Assembly (NCBI RefSeq): GCF_963576545.1
Contig: NC_083651.1
Coordinates: 11,825,886-11,889,885 of the forward strand
DNA from: Limanda limanda
Lineage: Eukaryota; Chordata; Actinopteri; Pleuronectiformes; Pleuronectidae
Length of the DNA stretch: 64,000 bases
Direction of reading: 5' to 3'
Made by a program: the position numbers and the translations under genes. A model generated the notes under the pieces. That model was not told the DNA's origin and ran no database searches. It saw only the letters and a program-made list of their open reading frames with translations. Below are positions 36,505 to 49,547 of the stretch, piece by piece. The number at the start of each line of letters is the position of its first letter. The stretch's first letter is position 1.

Positions 36505-39500
36505 CGGACACATTCGGACACACTTTGAGTTGCAGTGTGAAAGGTACACGATAGCCAGGGGGTAATGAGTTGTGTGTGTTTGCCCTTGTGCTTCAAATCT
36601 CTTCCTGTTCCATTAATGAAGCCTCAATGGGCCTCAGCGCTGCCTCCCGCCATCGGGCCTGCACTGCATACTGCAGCGTGTGAAAGTAGACGGTGAGTTC
36701 AGTAAAACTCTCGTCTCTGACTCTTCTCGCCTGTTCCACAAATTAGAGGTATCTTGAAGCTGGTGTCATGTGTACGGAGTCACTCATAATGGTGAAGCTT
36801 TAAACATACTGTACACTAACCCTCAAATCTGCAGATTGCTTTTGGCGTTGAGACTTAAAGTCAGGAGTGTGTGGAGACCAAAGAAGAGCTAAAAGTAGCG
36901 TTAATATAGAATGTAAATCCATCACATGACTCTGTGTGAATGCAAATGTTGCTCCAGGTCTGCTGGAGGTATTTGCCATATCAACTGATAATATAGATCA
37001 ATATAATGTATGTTTAGTATATTAGTTATTCTACTTGTTACATAGGGAAAAATTAATTTATGATTTGCCTCTTGAGTTTCAAAAAATAAAATTTTTAAAA
37101 CAAGATTTGACTCTGATCATATCAAACAAGGAGCTAAACAGCTATAACATATATTAATAAACATTCGGATGAACAGTTGTACATTTTGAATGTATATGAT
37201 GAGTCTTTGAAAATTTGCAAAATGATAATTGTGGAAGAAAAGATGGTTGACAAAACTTCAAATTTTGTGAATAAATGGGAATGTTCCATCAAAAATATGA
37301 TGTTGAGTGGGGAAGAAGGAAGGTTTCGGACTGTTACATGAACTTTGACTTTTATTCTCCTGTGGGGTTAAGAATGGCAGTGAGCAACGTTTCAGAAACA
37401 TATACTTCCATCAGCTGAGTCCTAGTGAGAAACAGGCTGATGTATGTATGTAAGATAGAGCGTCTTTGTTTTACCACCAGCTGACACACCTCTTCTGTGC
37501 CCTGAGAAAGTTTATGATGCAGATTTTGCATGACATTGTCCAGAGCCCCTGGTGAAAGTTACATTTGTTATTTGTGTTTTAGGCGAAGCGTGCCCTTGGA
37601 AAGCCACTTACAGGCAGAGTTAATTAAAAGTAGATGGCAGGGTGAATGACATTTTGACAAATTTGTCACAGTGGGGAAATGGGGTGAAGTGTCTCCAACT
37701 TCCACCACTATTTTCTGCGACCTCTGCTCCTCAAACTGTACATGCCCTTGTTTTGTTAATGAATGCACATGTTGCCCAAAGGCCTGCAGGGTCCAAGCAG
37801 CTCAGTGCTATAGATGCCGTTTTAAATATTTGCCTGGCTTTGAGTTGACATTTTACAGTCATAAAGCGGAGACAATCAGCCCATCACCACAGTAACTCTC
37901 TGTTAAGAATCTGTTTTGTTACAGTTTTAGAGTGGCCGTCCCACAGTCCTGTCACATTTTCAGATGAGTTTACGGCATCTGAGTTTGTGAGGCGGCGGCA
38001 TTCCTCACTTCTTCCCTCTTCACCATGAGGCAATCTTGGAATTTGCAGTGCAAACAAAAGTAAATATCTGAAAGTGTTTGTGTCACCTCACCCGTAGGGA
38101 CAGAGAGCTGTGGAATTTAGCTCTGCCAAGCACCCAAAAATACTAGTGATCTATTGATCAGTCAATGGCTTCAACACAAGAACGACAGCCTTTTCTAAAA
38201 TCACCCTTGACAGTCATGGAATAGTTGCTTTCAAGAAAAGCATCCCTATACTAGATAGTTACCTAAATGTAGTCTGAAAATATCCATGTGCCTGATTCTG
38301 ATCTCACACACTGAGTGAATATTGACCTCTTCATGATGTCACGCAGGGGCATCCAGCTGCTGGAGGATTCTTTCAGCTCACCACAAGTAAATCAGGGTTA
38401 TGCCCACAATGCTTTTCAACAAGTGTGTGATCAGCTTGTTCTTTTCAGACTTTTACTATTTTGAACTTTTGCCCCAGTGCCCAGAGCAGTGAACCTTGAC
38501 CTTCCTTCTCTAACCCCAGGCGTCACACTGAACTAACCCGGAACATGAACAAAGGAGGTGGTAAACCGAGAAACTCAAAACTATGTTTGGAGAAATTACT
38601 GTACTGCAGAAATCAAATGTGTATGTGGACACTGACACAAGAGCCATGGTGCCCCTCCAGCATCTAAAACTGAAATGTATGAACAACTATTTAAATGGTT
38701 TACAATGAAGTTTGGTTCAGGCATTTGTGGTTACCAAAGAATGAATCTGAATCGACTTTGATGATCCTTTCATTCGTTTATGACCAACTCTGCAAAACAT
38801 TCCCACCACATTGCTGCTCATGGTAACCAGCAAATTTATGATAGACTGAGCTGTAGACATGGTCAAATATTTATCAATTAGGATGTTATTATGCTTCCAT
38901 TATCATTACTGGTTTTACCAATGCTAAATTCATCTCTTTCTTAAAACAAATTGAGCTTCAATCCGGACTGATTAGAATAAAAAAACTGGAGCATATTTCA
39001 CCTCTTTTGAGAAGACGTTTGTCTACCGATCACTGTCAGAAGCAGCTTAATGATCAGAATCAAACCAGTTGATAATATTTGTTGAGACTTTCTATCTACC
39101 AGCCATGGTCTCTTATAGCAATTTATTCATGCAGTAAAATGTTCATATTTTCCCTAGAAAGCTAGCCTGCTAGCAGATGTATTAAAGGCTACAGTTACCA
39201 TGAAGTCAGCTCAGTCCTAATTCTTCACCATGACTTCATCGCTGTTGCAGCTTTCACCCCACACCTGCTTCACTCAGGGTGGGTACCTTTCATTCTTTAC
39301 CCCGACCTCAGGTCTATTCATAAATCACTGGGTTTAAGAGTCCCCTGTGTCACTTGAAAAAAATGCCCCACTCGCCACCAACAAGGCCAGAGGTTTGTTA
39401 TTCAGTATTTTAAGAAAACAACGTCATTGCTCACTCAGTGGAGCTCCAACAACTTGAACTGCCTCCCCCCTCTATCAAGGGACCTTTTCAAAAAAGTCAA

Positions 39501-39526
39501 AATCCAACAAGCTTTACTTTATCTCA

Positions 39527-40025
39527 ACAGCTGCTTTCAGACATGCACTGAACTCCAGATATTTTCCTGAAATTAACTGAACTGGCTGTATGTGAGAACA
39601 CAAATTTTCGAATCAGTTGCTCCTTACAGAGCGTTTCCTGCCAGTCCCCTTGTAAAATGTTTGGAAAATGTTCAAGTGAGACCATGCGAGAATAGCAATT
39701 GACTACATATTGATAACATTTCTAACAAGCAACAGATGCAAAACTGAAAAAACTGAACAAAAATAATACAAATATCTTAGGATGAAAAGGAGGAGCGATA
39801 CACATAGAGAATGATGATAAAGACAACTTGGATGACAATGAGACAACATGATTTCCAGACCTGTATGTTCTATCCATGCACCACCCCTCGCCTGAATGTT
39901 CCGAAGATTTTAGTGTTGTCGTGAATATGTCGGACCTGCACAATCTCCTGCTGCGTTCTTCATATGTAAAAGGCAACCTCTGGAAAATGTCCATACAAAT
40001 TTCCTGACAATTTCCGGAGCTCTAA
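39527..40025. mobile_element. Dispersed repeat family C (possible MITE), copy 1
   Basis: The left end 'GCTGCTTTCAGACATGCACT' and 'GAACTCCAG..TTTTCCTGAAA' resemble, in inverted form, the right part ('TTTCCTGACAATTTCCGGAG'). A related copy is at about 58503-58700. The inverted layout suggests a MITE; the far right end is missing or diverged. Confidence 0.5.
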
Positions 40026-41074
40026 AATGGCTCCTATGTTACGGCCATTAGTCACAGTTATAGTATGCACTACAGAATTTTCTTTTAAAACAACACGAAC
40101 TACTTGAAGAACCATTTAAGCAAATTTTCTCCTAAAGTGGAACTAAATGTGTAAAGTAACCGTCCCTGGAGGCTCCCATGTTTCAGACCAAACCACCAAG
40201 AACAACACAGTCTCCACTCTGTCTATCCAGGGAACCGGGAACAAACCCTGTGGTTACAGTATCATATCCATCATACTGTACATGTATCTCTGTCTCAAAG
40301 TGAGTAGTGGGCTTATTTAGCTTTGTGAGTTTACTGTGAACGTGCAGGCGGCCCACACACTCCCCCGCTCACAGCTGGCTGCAGCGAGTATTCACACAGC
40401 GGTGTTGCAGCAGAGCCCCCGAACATGCACATACTGTGGAGGTACACATGCACAAACACATACACAGTCTCTCTTCATACCACATGTTAAAACACAAGCA
40501 CACACACACACACACAGCACCCATCACACACTCCTGTCCCTCAATCAACAGGCTGTTACATTCCTGCGTCTCACCTGGGTCTGTCCAACGATGACATCAC
40601 TGTCCCGGGAGACACGGGGGTTTACAAGGTATGAGGTGACCTGGTGGGTCGAGACTGCTTCAATGGTCTCTCTCTCTTTTCATGGGCTCTTGTGAAAACA
40701 GAAATATATCCAGATGAAATATTTTACAAGACATCCAAAAGAATGAATCATGTTCATCAGATGTTTCTTAAGGGTCGTGCTTTTGTCTGAGAGGAATGCA
40801 ACCACGGATGAAGTCTGTGATCCGTATATTTTATAGAAATAGTTCCCATTTTGGCACATACCCATGTCTACTTTCTCTTCAAGGGTGGTATGGAAAGTTA
40901 GGCTCAACCTAAACACGTCCCGACCCCCGCTCCTCACTCATGCCATGTTTGTGTACTATTGGAGTTACCATAACAACCCATTTCTGACTTAAAAATGCAC
41001 ATCCACAAGCACTTTTTTCTGGAAATTACTTTAAAAAGGGTTGGACTATTTTCAAGAAAATCCTCCCTGTATGT

Positions 41075-41400
41075 TATGTGTTTGTTTTCATATTTGTTTG
41101 TAAGCAGGATAACACAAAAATAACTGAACAGGTTTCCACAAATCTTGCGGGAAACGGTTGGTAAACTGCGGTCCGGAGAAGAATCCGATCAATTTTGTTG
41201 CAGGTCTGCATTATGGGTTGAATCCAGGAAATTGTTCCCCCTTTCTTTAACATTGTAAGATTGGCCTATTTCAACATTTTCACCATTTCCCCAGGGAATA
41301 GGTCATGGATACACACATTTGGCGAAATATAGGAAAATATATATCTTAAAAAGGGTTAAACAATAGTTTGTGGGCTGCTGTGAGCCCCGGTCATGTGCAC
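41075..41400 (+). repeat. Dispersed repeat family A, longest copy
   Basis: This is the most complete copy. Blocks in order: 'GCAGGATAACACAAAAA', 'CTGAACAGGTTTCCAC', 'TTAACATTGTAAGATTGG', 'CAACATTTTCACCATTT', 'CAGGGAATAGGTCATGGAT'. No open frame spans it. Confidence 0.65.
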
Positions 41401-44154
41401 ACTGGAAGAAATCTTTACAGTAAAGTCACACCTACCTGTAAATCCAAAACAGTCTAAAGTCACACATATATACATAACCTCCACATACGCCCTCATCACA
41501 CTACTGTACGACTGCCCAGTCCCCATACACCTGCACCCACAAGTTGGCAAACAGACACAATGATATGAGTGAACATTTCCGAGAGAGACAGACAGTCTGT
41601 AAGTGTAGGTGTTTGATTTACTGGTCAGATCTTAAGTGAGCTAGAGAAACATGTTAGTGACACATTTAAAGGAGTGAACAGGGGCATGAAGCTGTGGGTG
41701 AGTCTAGCCTGTTCTGTTGTCCTGTCCTCTGACTGTCCTATTACCTGATGTCCTTGTCTCATGTCGTTTGCGTAGACTACAGACTCAGTTACTCATATGG
41801 TCCAGCTCAATTTCATAGCTTTGTGCTGGCCCTTGAGATTGACTGATTCTTTTTCCAATCAACACACTGATTTATGGACTATTTACCCATGTCTCGGGTC
41901 TCAGGAGAATTTAGAGGCAAAGGAATGTTTCATCTCTGAGACGAGCCTCCCAGGCAACACCTCCTGTCAGGCTGTGTGCACATCACACAGGCTCTGCTGG
42001 GATAAACATACCCTGTCTGACCGCAACCATACTTCTTCATTCAGTGGCACAGGCAGATCGAACACAACCTCACATTTATTTTCCATGAGGAGCAACACCC
42101 ATTGACGATCCTGTAATAAGAGACCTGTAAGCCGCACACCAGTAAATGATCACACCCTGAATCTGTCTGATTTTTATTGTGAACACATGACAATTGCTTA
42201 TGTTTTACTGCTGAAATAAAACGAAAGTGTGACACAGCCCCTTGAGCAGCTTATCTCAGTATGAAATAAAACCTTAACAAGAATGGAAGCCATTAATGAA
42301 ATGTACTTCTTACATGATACGATGATGGAGCCACCCTAAGCAGTCAGCTGTGGGAGATGTTGATGCTTCACTTTCTTAACAATAGCCTGAGACAGTGACC
42401 TGGGGTGATGTCATCAGTGAAAATAGTCCCACATATAAATTCCTATAAGATGCAAAATGTTCTTACAATCGGGCTCTTGTATAAAATAAACAACAAAGAG
42501 ACAGTATAACGTGTAAGCTGGTGAGCTTTGGAGGCACCGGTAGGCAGATGTTATTGGATAGAATCAGGCCTCCTAAGCCTTTCTCCTTCTTGATTCTCTA
42601 ATTGGATGCTGGCTACAGTTTCATATTCAAAAAAACAGATAGGAATGTGAAATTCAAGTTTCAGATCTAACTCTCTGCTGACTAATTCCATAAATGGATA
42701 GGCATTGTAGTTATGAGCCTAAAGAGGAGCAGGAGGATCAGTGTGAACGTCTCCTGGTCAGAGCACAAACAAGATGTGCAGAATACGACCTCATACTTTT
42801 AGGTGCTGAAAGGTCAGAGGTTAAATGATGATTCTGGCTTGCATGCAACAGATATAGGAGATTGTAAATGAACACATCCACTTTGCGGCACTAATTTACA
42901 CCGAGGGTGATTTCTTATCATACCTTATTTCTCTGTTATCTGCTGTTTTTGAATAAAATGGAAAATAATACATGTGTTTCTCACTGGGTAAAAGGGTAAG
43001 GTATTAGGCTCTAAACACAGGTGCTCGCTGAAAAGGCATTGTGGGTAGAGTATTCTACAGTGAGGTGTTAGTATGTGTGGAATGCTGATAGGACTCATTG
43101 TTGACTTGGGACAAACAGATAGCATGCTGGGATGCAGCACATGGAGACAAGGCAGCAGCTTCTGCAGTTTGCCAGGTCTCCAAAGTTGTCGTCGCTGGCA
43201 AAAGTCAATCAAGAAAACACAGAGTGGAGTCAGACCCTAAAGAAAAAACATGTCTGTGTTTGGTGCCCTGAAAAGAGGACAAACATCCAGGAAGAGACAA
43301 ATCAGAGAAAAATAATACTAATATTCATCTAAAGGAAAAATGTGCCTGATGTGACAATTTAAGATTCGTTTCTGACAAAAAATTAAACTTGATTTGCTTG
43401 AAGCTGAATGGGATAAAGCCCTATTTTCCCCCTCCTGCTTCCTTCCTCTCTTTCTCTACGCTATGGTATTGAGTCAGAAATGTGCCACAAGCTGAAAATA
43501 CAACTCATAACACTCAATAACTGAAATTACATTTAGCTTCACTTTATTTCATGCATCTTATCCTCTGACACCAAACCACCCATCATGGTTTGTGCTAACC
43601 CGCGATCTCAGCTTACACAGAAGCCCTGTTTAATGTCTGCCTTGTGTCTGGGAGCACGTTGAAATAATCTGCATAATGACTTTAAAATGTTGGCACTCCA
43701 AGTGGCCGGGGGAGAACAGCTAATGTACAGTCCATAGTCCCAAATGAGCTGCGTATTAGGCGGCCCACTGCACTGCCCTGTGTTATTTAACACTACACAG
43801 ACTGCTGTCCTCATTACATTTCAAACCAAGAGCTCTGACATGGCAGGCAAGTGTGACAGGTATACTTACTATGCTTGAAATAAACCCTGCCCCTTATAAA
43901 TTCTAAGAACTGTGACTTGTGTTTGTCCAAGTTTTCGCAGAACTTTATCCACACTAACCTCAAATGACATGTGGTTAATGGCAGAGGTGTGTTCTTGAAT
44001 ACAGCACAAGGTTGAAGTTGTTTGGCTTTATTGTACCATGTCGAAAACAGGATGGCGACATCAGAAATAAGTGGTGAGTGTTGTCAGCAGAGGTCTCTTT
44101 AGTACTAATAGTAGGAGTTTCCTATTCGAATGTAGATTGATTTAATTTAATGTA

Positions 44155-44200
44155 GAGTATTTCAATAATCCCAAAGGGGAAAGTGCATAGAAATAGAAAT
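44155..44200 (-). mobile_element. Possible LINE 3' tail
   Basis: On the minus strand the sequence reads 'CTTTCCCCTTTGGGATTATT', like the 3' tail seen at 20780-20812 but without a tandem array. Very short, so the call is tentative. Confidence 0.3.
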
Positions 44201-44304
44201 AGAAAGTAGCAGTGATAGTCAAAGCAGTCCCACTTGTAGGAGCAGTAGAGGTGGTTGTAGCAGTTGCATAAACAACGGTATTGGAAGTTTTAGTAGAGTC
44301 ATAG

Positions 44305-44640
44305 ATTGTTTATAAAGATGGACGACATGACAACTCTCCCAAAGTGAAGCCAAATCATCTTGATCACCCCCTGGTGGCTGGCTGCAGTACACGTCATGAA
44401 CCATAAGATTGTTTCTGTCATCTCAGGTGATTCTTATTTCACTTGTGTATGTTTAAATTCTAATTTTTTACTGTAAGTGGGATTTTAAATAGTGTTCTGA
44501 TGCTATGAAAAATTGGGTGAAACGTCATGATTGACAGATGAGACTCACTACTGGTCAAGCACATGTATTGGGACGCCACAATCACTATTGCGCAGGCTCC
44601 GGCTCCAAATGACGTCTTCAGCGCAACATGGTGGCATCCG
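44305..44640 (+). repeat. Dispersed repeat family B, copy 2
   Basis: Same blocks and order as the copy at about 29990-30330, including the 'CCCCTGGTGGCTGGC' block and 'CATGATTGACAG'. Confidence 0.65.
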
Positions 44641-45019
44641 ATATTGGTTTTATTTTTGCAGGACGTGAAAGCTGCGAGTCCTCCTCTAGGGGCACAGGAG
44701 GTGTTAGTTACCCATATTTTCTTGTTTCAAACTAAGTCAAAAGCTTTCTCAAATTCATCGACAATTCAAATGTCTCATTGAAAGCAAATTAATCAAACAA
44801 ATATTCAGTATAATTAAATAAAGTGAATTTTAACAATACATATCGTGTTTCCGTTTTATATATGTGAATTCATCATTATTCGTCACAAGCAAATGTGTGT
44901 TCAGCTTTTTGTCGAGGTTAGATGAATAAATGTTTAGAGTTTTGAGGTTTATTGCATTTCAGTGTTTTCCAACAGAGAGCAGACCTGCTGCTGTTCAATC
45001 CTCAGTCTTCTGCATCTGC

Positions 45020-45140
45020 ATGCTGAAGTGTACTTGGGCAAGATACTGAACCCTAAAAAGCCCCTCATAGATGTTGAATGCACTAATTGTAAGTCGCCGT
45101 GGATAAAAGCGTCTGCCAAATGACATGTAATATTGTAATG
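45020..45140 (+). mobile_element. SINE / L2-type LINE tail of teleost type
   Basis: Contains 'TTGGGCAAGATACTGAACCC' followed by 'TGTAAGTCGCCGTGGATAAA' and 'AGCGTCTGCCAAATGACATG', ending in short TGTAA-type repeats. This tail is shared by teleost SINEs and their partner L2-clade LINEs, where it forms the stem-loop read by the reverse transcriptase. The 5' part of the element is truncated. Confidence 0.7.
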
Positions 45141-46994
45141 TAATATAACACTAAACAGGAGCAGTTGTCTACTCTGTGTCTAGTCTCCCTCTATCTATCA
45201 CTAATGTATGACTGGGCTGCTTGTTGCTACTTGGGAGACCATACAATAAAACCTGTAATGTACACACATAGCACATATGCAAACATTAGACCACACATAC
45301 ACACACAAACACGTTTCCATATACAGTAGAGGGGCGTTGAGCGTGGGCAGATGGACCTCCTACAAGTTGACCTTTGAACTTTGAAAAGCACATTTCAGTT
45401 TATTTATTCTGTCTTGGAAGATGAAACACCTATAATATCCGCCTCCCTCCCCCCATTAAAAACTGACACCGTAACAAACTATACCCCCTGTTGATGTGTT
45501 TACAAAAAGAGTATGAGTGAATGAACAGAAGATCCCGCTTCCTTCATTTATGAATGAAAAATGTATTCTAGATCTATGATACAAGAAATTTTACCCTAAA
45601 CTGATGTAATCAATGCTTCTTAAGCTGCATGGTTAAAGGGGCAGAGTTGATGCTTGAACCAGATTCCTTTACCCACTAAGTTCTGGGCTGGCTGCCAGAG
45701 AGATGAAACCCTTTATTGTATGTTTGAATAATAAATGAATTTGGCCGGCAAAAGTTTACATGTGGTGCTCGTGCAGAATGAAAAAGAAAATACACAGCAC
45801 CTGGACCAGGAATGTGTCCGGAAAGCCAGGAAAGGTTCCTGGGCGGTCAGAGATAACTCATCCATGCAGCTCAGGTCCAAATATCTCAGCCACAAGAAAA
45901 GCTCAGATCCTCCAGAACACTTTCTTTTTTTAACCACAGGTTAAGAAAAGAAAATCTTTCCCAGTTTTAGAAACTTTAAACTGAACTTCTGTCCCACATC
46001 CAAACCAGAATCATAGCTTGTAAAACTGATATTGTAATACCTCAAGGCACATACTGTAAATATATGCATAAATGAACATTGAAAGACCAGAAAAATAGTG
46101 CATGCTATCATAACACCACAAAGTAAAGAAAGAAATAACAAAAGACATTGCTGAAGCTGAATCAACACCACTTTTAAAAAGATCAAATATTTAAAATCTA
46201 AATTGAAATATCTTAAAGGCATTTATTGCAGATAAAAATCATTATTAAAGCCAAGATACATTAGTGTAGTTAGAATGATAGATATAGAGCTGTTAACAAG
46301 TTAGAACTATATATATATTTACTATTCAGTGATATTTTTGCCAGGTTTGTTGTGGGAGCTACTGGCATTTGTGTGTACGTCACTGCTCTGGACGGCTTTT
46401 GTACCTTTCTCTTCTGATGAATGGGCATCAGTTTGCAAACATTTTGTCTCAGACAATAAATACTACATAAATAAGGATGGAGAGAATGCGGAGGAAGAAG
46501 AGGAAGAAGAAACGTGTAGGACAGGGTACTTTGCTGAATTAGCAATGACAAAGTTCTTTATCCTTCTATCCTGTCACGATTGACAACTGCACAGACGGCA
46601 AATATCCTGGATGGTGGCATTTGTATCCGAGATATTTCCTCTTTATTTCTGGACGGTGGGAGGAAGTGGAGACGTGTCGTCCATCTTTAAATACAGTCCG
46701 TGGATTTTATCAGTGCAGCCTCAAAATACTGCAACTTTCAACTAACGGTTGGTTCATTTTACATCGGAATCTATTTGGTATTAAAAGGGTCTTTCATGTG
46801 ATCTGAAACACAAGTGGGATTTGTGAACCTCACCTCTGTACATGTGTGTGTCCTGTAAAGCTTGAAGAGGATGGTCCAGTGATCTCTCAACACCTTCGTG
46901 TACCACACCCTATTTTATTTTCTTGCTGGATTGCACATTGACTGTATGTACTACATAAACAAATACAAATAATCATATGCAGTTTAAAGGTTTT

Positions 46995-47150
46995 TCACAG
47001 ATTTCTTTGGGAGATATTTACAGATTTAGGGAACTGATGCTAAGGTGCAATTTGCTGCAAGTCCAAATAAAATCTGGATCATAATAAGTGGTTTCATAAG
47101 GGGACTTCTGGGCCTTGGCGGTTGTAAGCACTCTTCTAAGAGCCTTGGCA
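46995..47150 (+). repeat. Dispersed repeat family A, truncated copy
   Basis: Carries the 3' half of the family: 'TTTAGGGAACTGATGC', 'GTGGTTTCATAAGGGGACTT' and 'CTGGGCCTTGGCGG'. Confidence 0.6.
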
Positions 47151-48018
47151 TTGAATGTACTACTTGTTCAGTTGATTATTAATGTCTATCCCCAGTGAAG
47201 ATGGGATCCTCCTTGAAGGTAAATCGATACACATCATTTACATCCACCCCTGGTTTGGAGGAAGCTGTGGTTTTATGATTATTTAGAAAACTACAGCAAA
47301 TTCTCCAGTTTAAAAGACAACAATCTGTGCACAGGCTCTGATTACCACCAAGGGTACGTCTTCTATAAAGTCTATTTGTGTAAGGAGGGGGGACGGAAGC
47401 TGAAAATGTCCATCTTGTATGTTGACTGTCCCACTGACTGGTGCGAACAGACACTCCAGTTAATGGTTATACAGCAGTGGACCACCAGCCACGATCTCCC
47501 ATGAGTCAATGGGGAGGATACCGGACCTTAATCATCAAGTCACTAGTGTTTATTTAATGAAACAAAAAATACGGAACAAACCTGCAGCTAGAAAACCTCA
47601 TTTCCTTCCACATTTGTAAAACCACCCAACCGAGAACCCCAGACACGGAGATACTGTTCTTCTGCACAATGTTTATGATGATGGATGGACGACGACGACA
47701 CAACTCACACACAGTCATGTATACACTCAGACACATACACACACACATGGGTGCACATGCAGGGAAACAACTCACTGACTGAAACACACACACACACACA
47801 CAGATAGACAAAAAAGAGCTACTGTTGTCTGAATAACCAAAGCTACCATTATTGTGGGAAGTAATGGTTGGGATCAGTTGATATCATAAATGCTTTCAAA
47901 GATGATGTCAAACAGAGGTTAACTTAATCTCTGATCTGATAACAGTTCCATCTGGAAGAGTGTCATAGCAACACACTCGATGTTGAAATAAAACAAAGTC
48001 TATGTGTCTCAAGTCAGG

Positions 48019-48023
<5 letters not shown>

Positions 48024-48104
<81 letters not shown>
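48024..48104 (+). repeat. (CT)n microsatellite
   Basis: About 40 CT units, a homopyrimidine tract able to adopt H-DNA by mirror symmetry. Confidence 0.98.
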
Positions 48105-48108
<4 letters not shown>

Positions 48109-48963
48109 CAGTAACATCTGTTCTGACTGATTCATTTTATTGAATTATTTCCTTTCTTATTTCGTCTTGTGAAAGATTAGAGATTAGATTCTTTCTTTTT
48201 TTTCTTATTCTTATTCTTTCTGCTCCTTTTCATTCAAGATTTGAGATTTTGTGTTTGCATTTAAATGATTTTGTTCGGTCGATGAATGAAATAAACGTAT
48301 AAATATAAGTAAATCTATTTTAAAAAATCCATCGCAGACACAATCCCTTAAAATTACACAAATTCAAAACTCATTAGGCATTGAGAAGCAATTCCTAAGC
48401 AACCAGGACTCACACACATCTGTCAACAGTCCCTTTAAATTGAATAGACTACCAAATATCACACACTAATAGATATCAAATTCCTGAATATCCATGGATT
48501 ATTCCCTCTCTCACACCATTAAGGAAAGGTGCAGGTGAAACACATTACCTCCTTGGCGGAAGTAACCAGACATGAACCCACAGTAAAAAATCCCCATATA
48601 TTCCCAAGATCATACCAGAAAACGTTTATGTCTACATGTACCTGAGAGGATCGAATTCACCAAACTCTCACTCAATCATTCCAGACTCTCTCAGTTATCA
48701 TGTTCACATCTGAAAACACATTTCACCTGAGACAGCCAGAAGCTGTGTAATGGTTTTTAATCAATGTCAGGGCAGCTGATGGTGGTTCATCTGCTCTTGT
48801 CTGAGCCTTATACTGACTTCTAGTGGAGATTCTAGTTAGTGCACATATTTTACTCCTAAGAATATAATAGTTTGTAATAAGAACTGCAGCTAAGCAGGTC
48901 ACTGCAACATATTTAATTACGTTTGACACAATGAATCAATACTTTAGAATGTTCATCACTTAC

Positions 48964-49218
48964 TGTGTGAAACAGTGTGCACCCACACCATCCCCATTTA
49001 TTCGTGCTCAACGTGAAGGTCCAGTTATAACAAGTGAGAGTCCCCTCTCCAGAGCAGCCTCCAGTTGGAATCCCCATGGAAACCTTTGACCCAGTGGTCA
49101 CTGTCAGGACCTTGGTTGAATTCTTTGAAATCCAATCCCCCCTTTTACAGCTGAGTGTGTTAGAATACCAATCAGGTCTCCCCCTGCATCTGCTGACCTT
49201 CTCGAGCCGCCCGGTCAA
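48964..49218 (-). pseudogene. Candidate orphan exon, Cys-rich, unrecognised
   Basis: The minus-strand frame reads WYSNTLSCKRGDWISKNSTK, then GGCSGEGTLTCYNWTFTLST and WGWCGCTLFHT, with two N-glycosylation sequons (NST, NWT) and six or more Cys, like an extracellular domain. It ends in a perfect GTAAGT donor (48963-48958). I recognise no family, see no partner exon and find no start or signal peptide. It could be a relic exon, an old retroviral envelope-like piece, or chance. Confidence 0.25.
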
Positions 49219-49547
49219 GAACAGCTACACGCTGAGATTTCTGAAGCTCGCAAGATATTCCATTAATTTCCCACAACAACAGATCGATATCGGTTACAGC
49301 CTTGTGCTACTTGCTTGTGTTTGTCTATGTCCGAGGGAATTTAGGACTAGACACCCCATCTTTGCTAAATATTTAAGTATACTGCTGTTATTTGCTGCTT
49401 GGTGGCTGCTGTTAAAGGAAGGTATTTAAAGATTAAATGATGCAGATAAATCATACAGTAAGATTTATTGTTCCACAGAGACAAAACTCCAATATCTGTG
49501 ATCACATATGAGCACTGTTGTGGGGGTGGACAGATCGATGGTGGTGA

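Larger units (their letters stand above)
34800..49547. other. Gene-poor intergenic region
   Basis: No family-recognisable exon was found. The stretch holds microsatellites (36413, 48024), dispersed repeats (39530-40025, 41075-41400, 44305-44640, 45020-45140, 46995-47150) and one candidate orphan exon near 48964-49218. The remainder looks like unremarkable A/T-rich DNA. Confidence 0.55.

Noticed and set aside
47179..47454. 91-codon minus-strand frame
   Set aside because: No recognisable domain or splice partner; looks like a chance frame in intergenic DNA.
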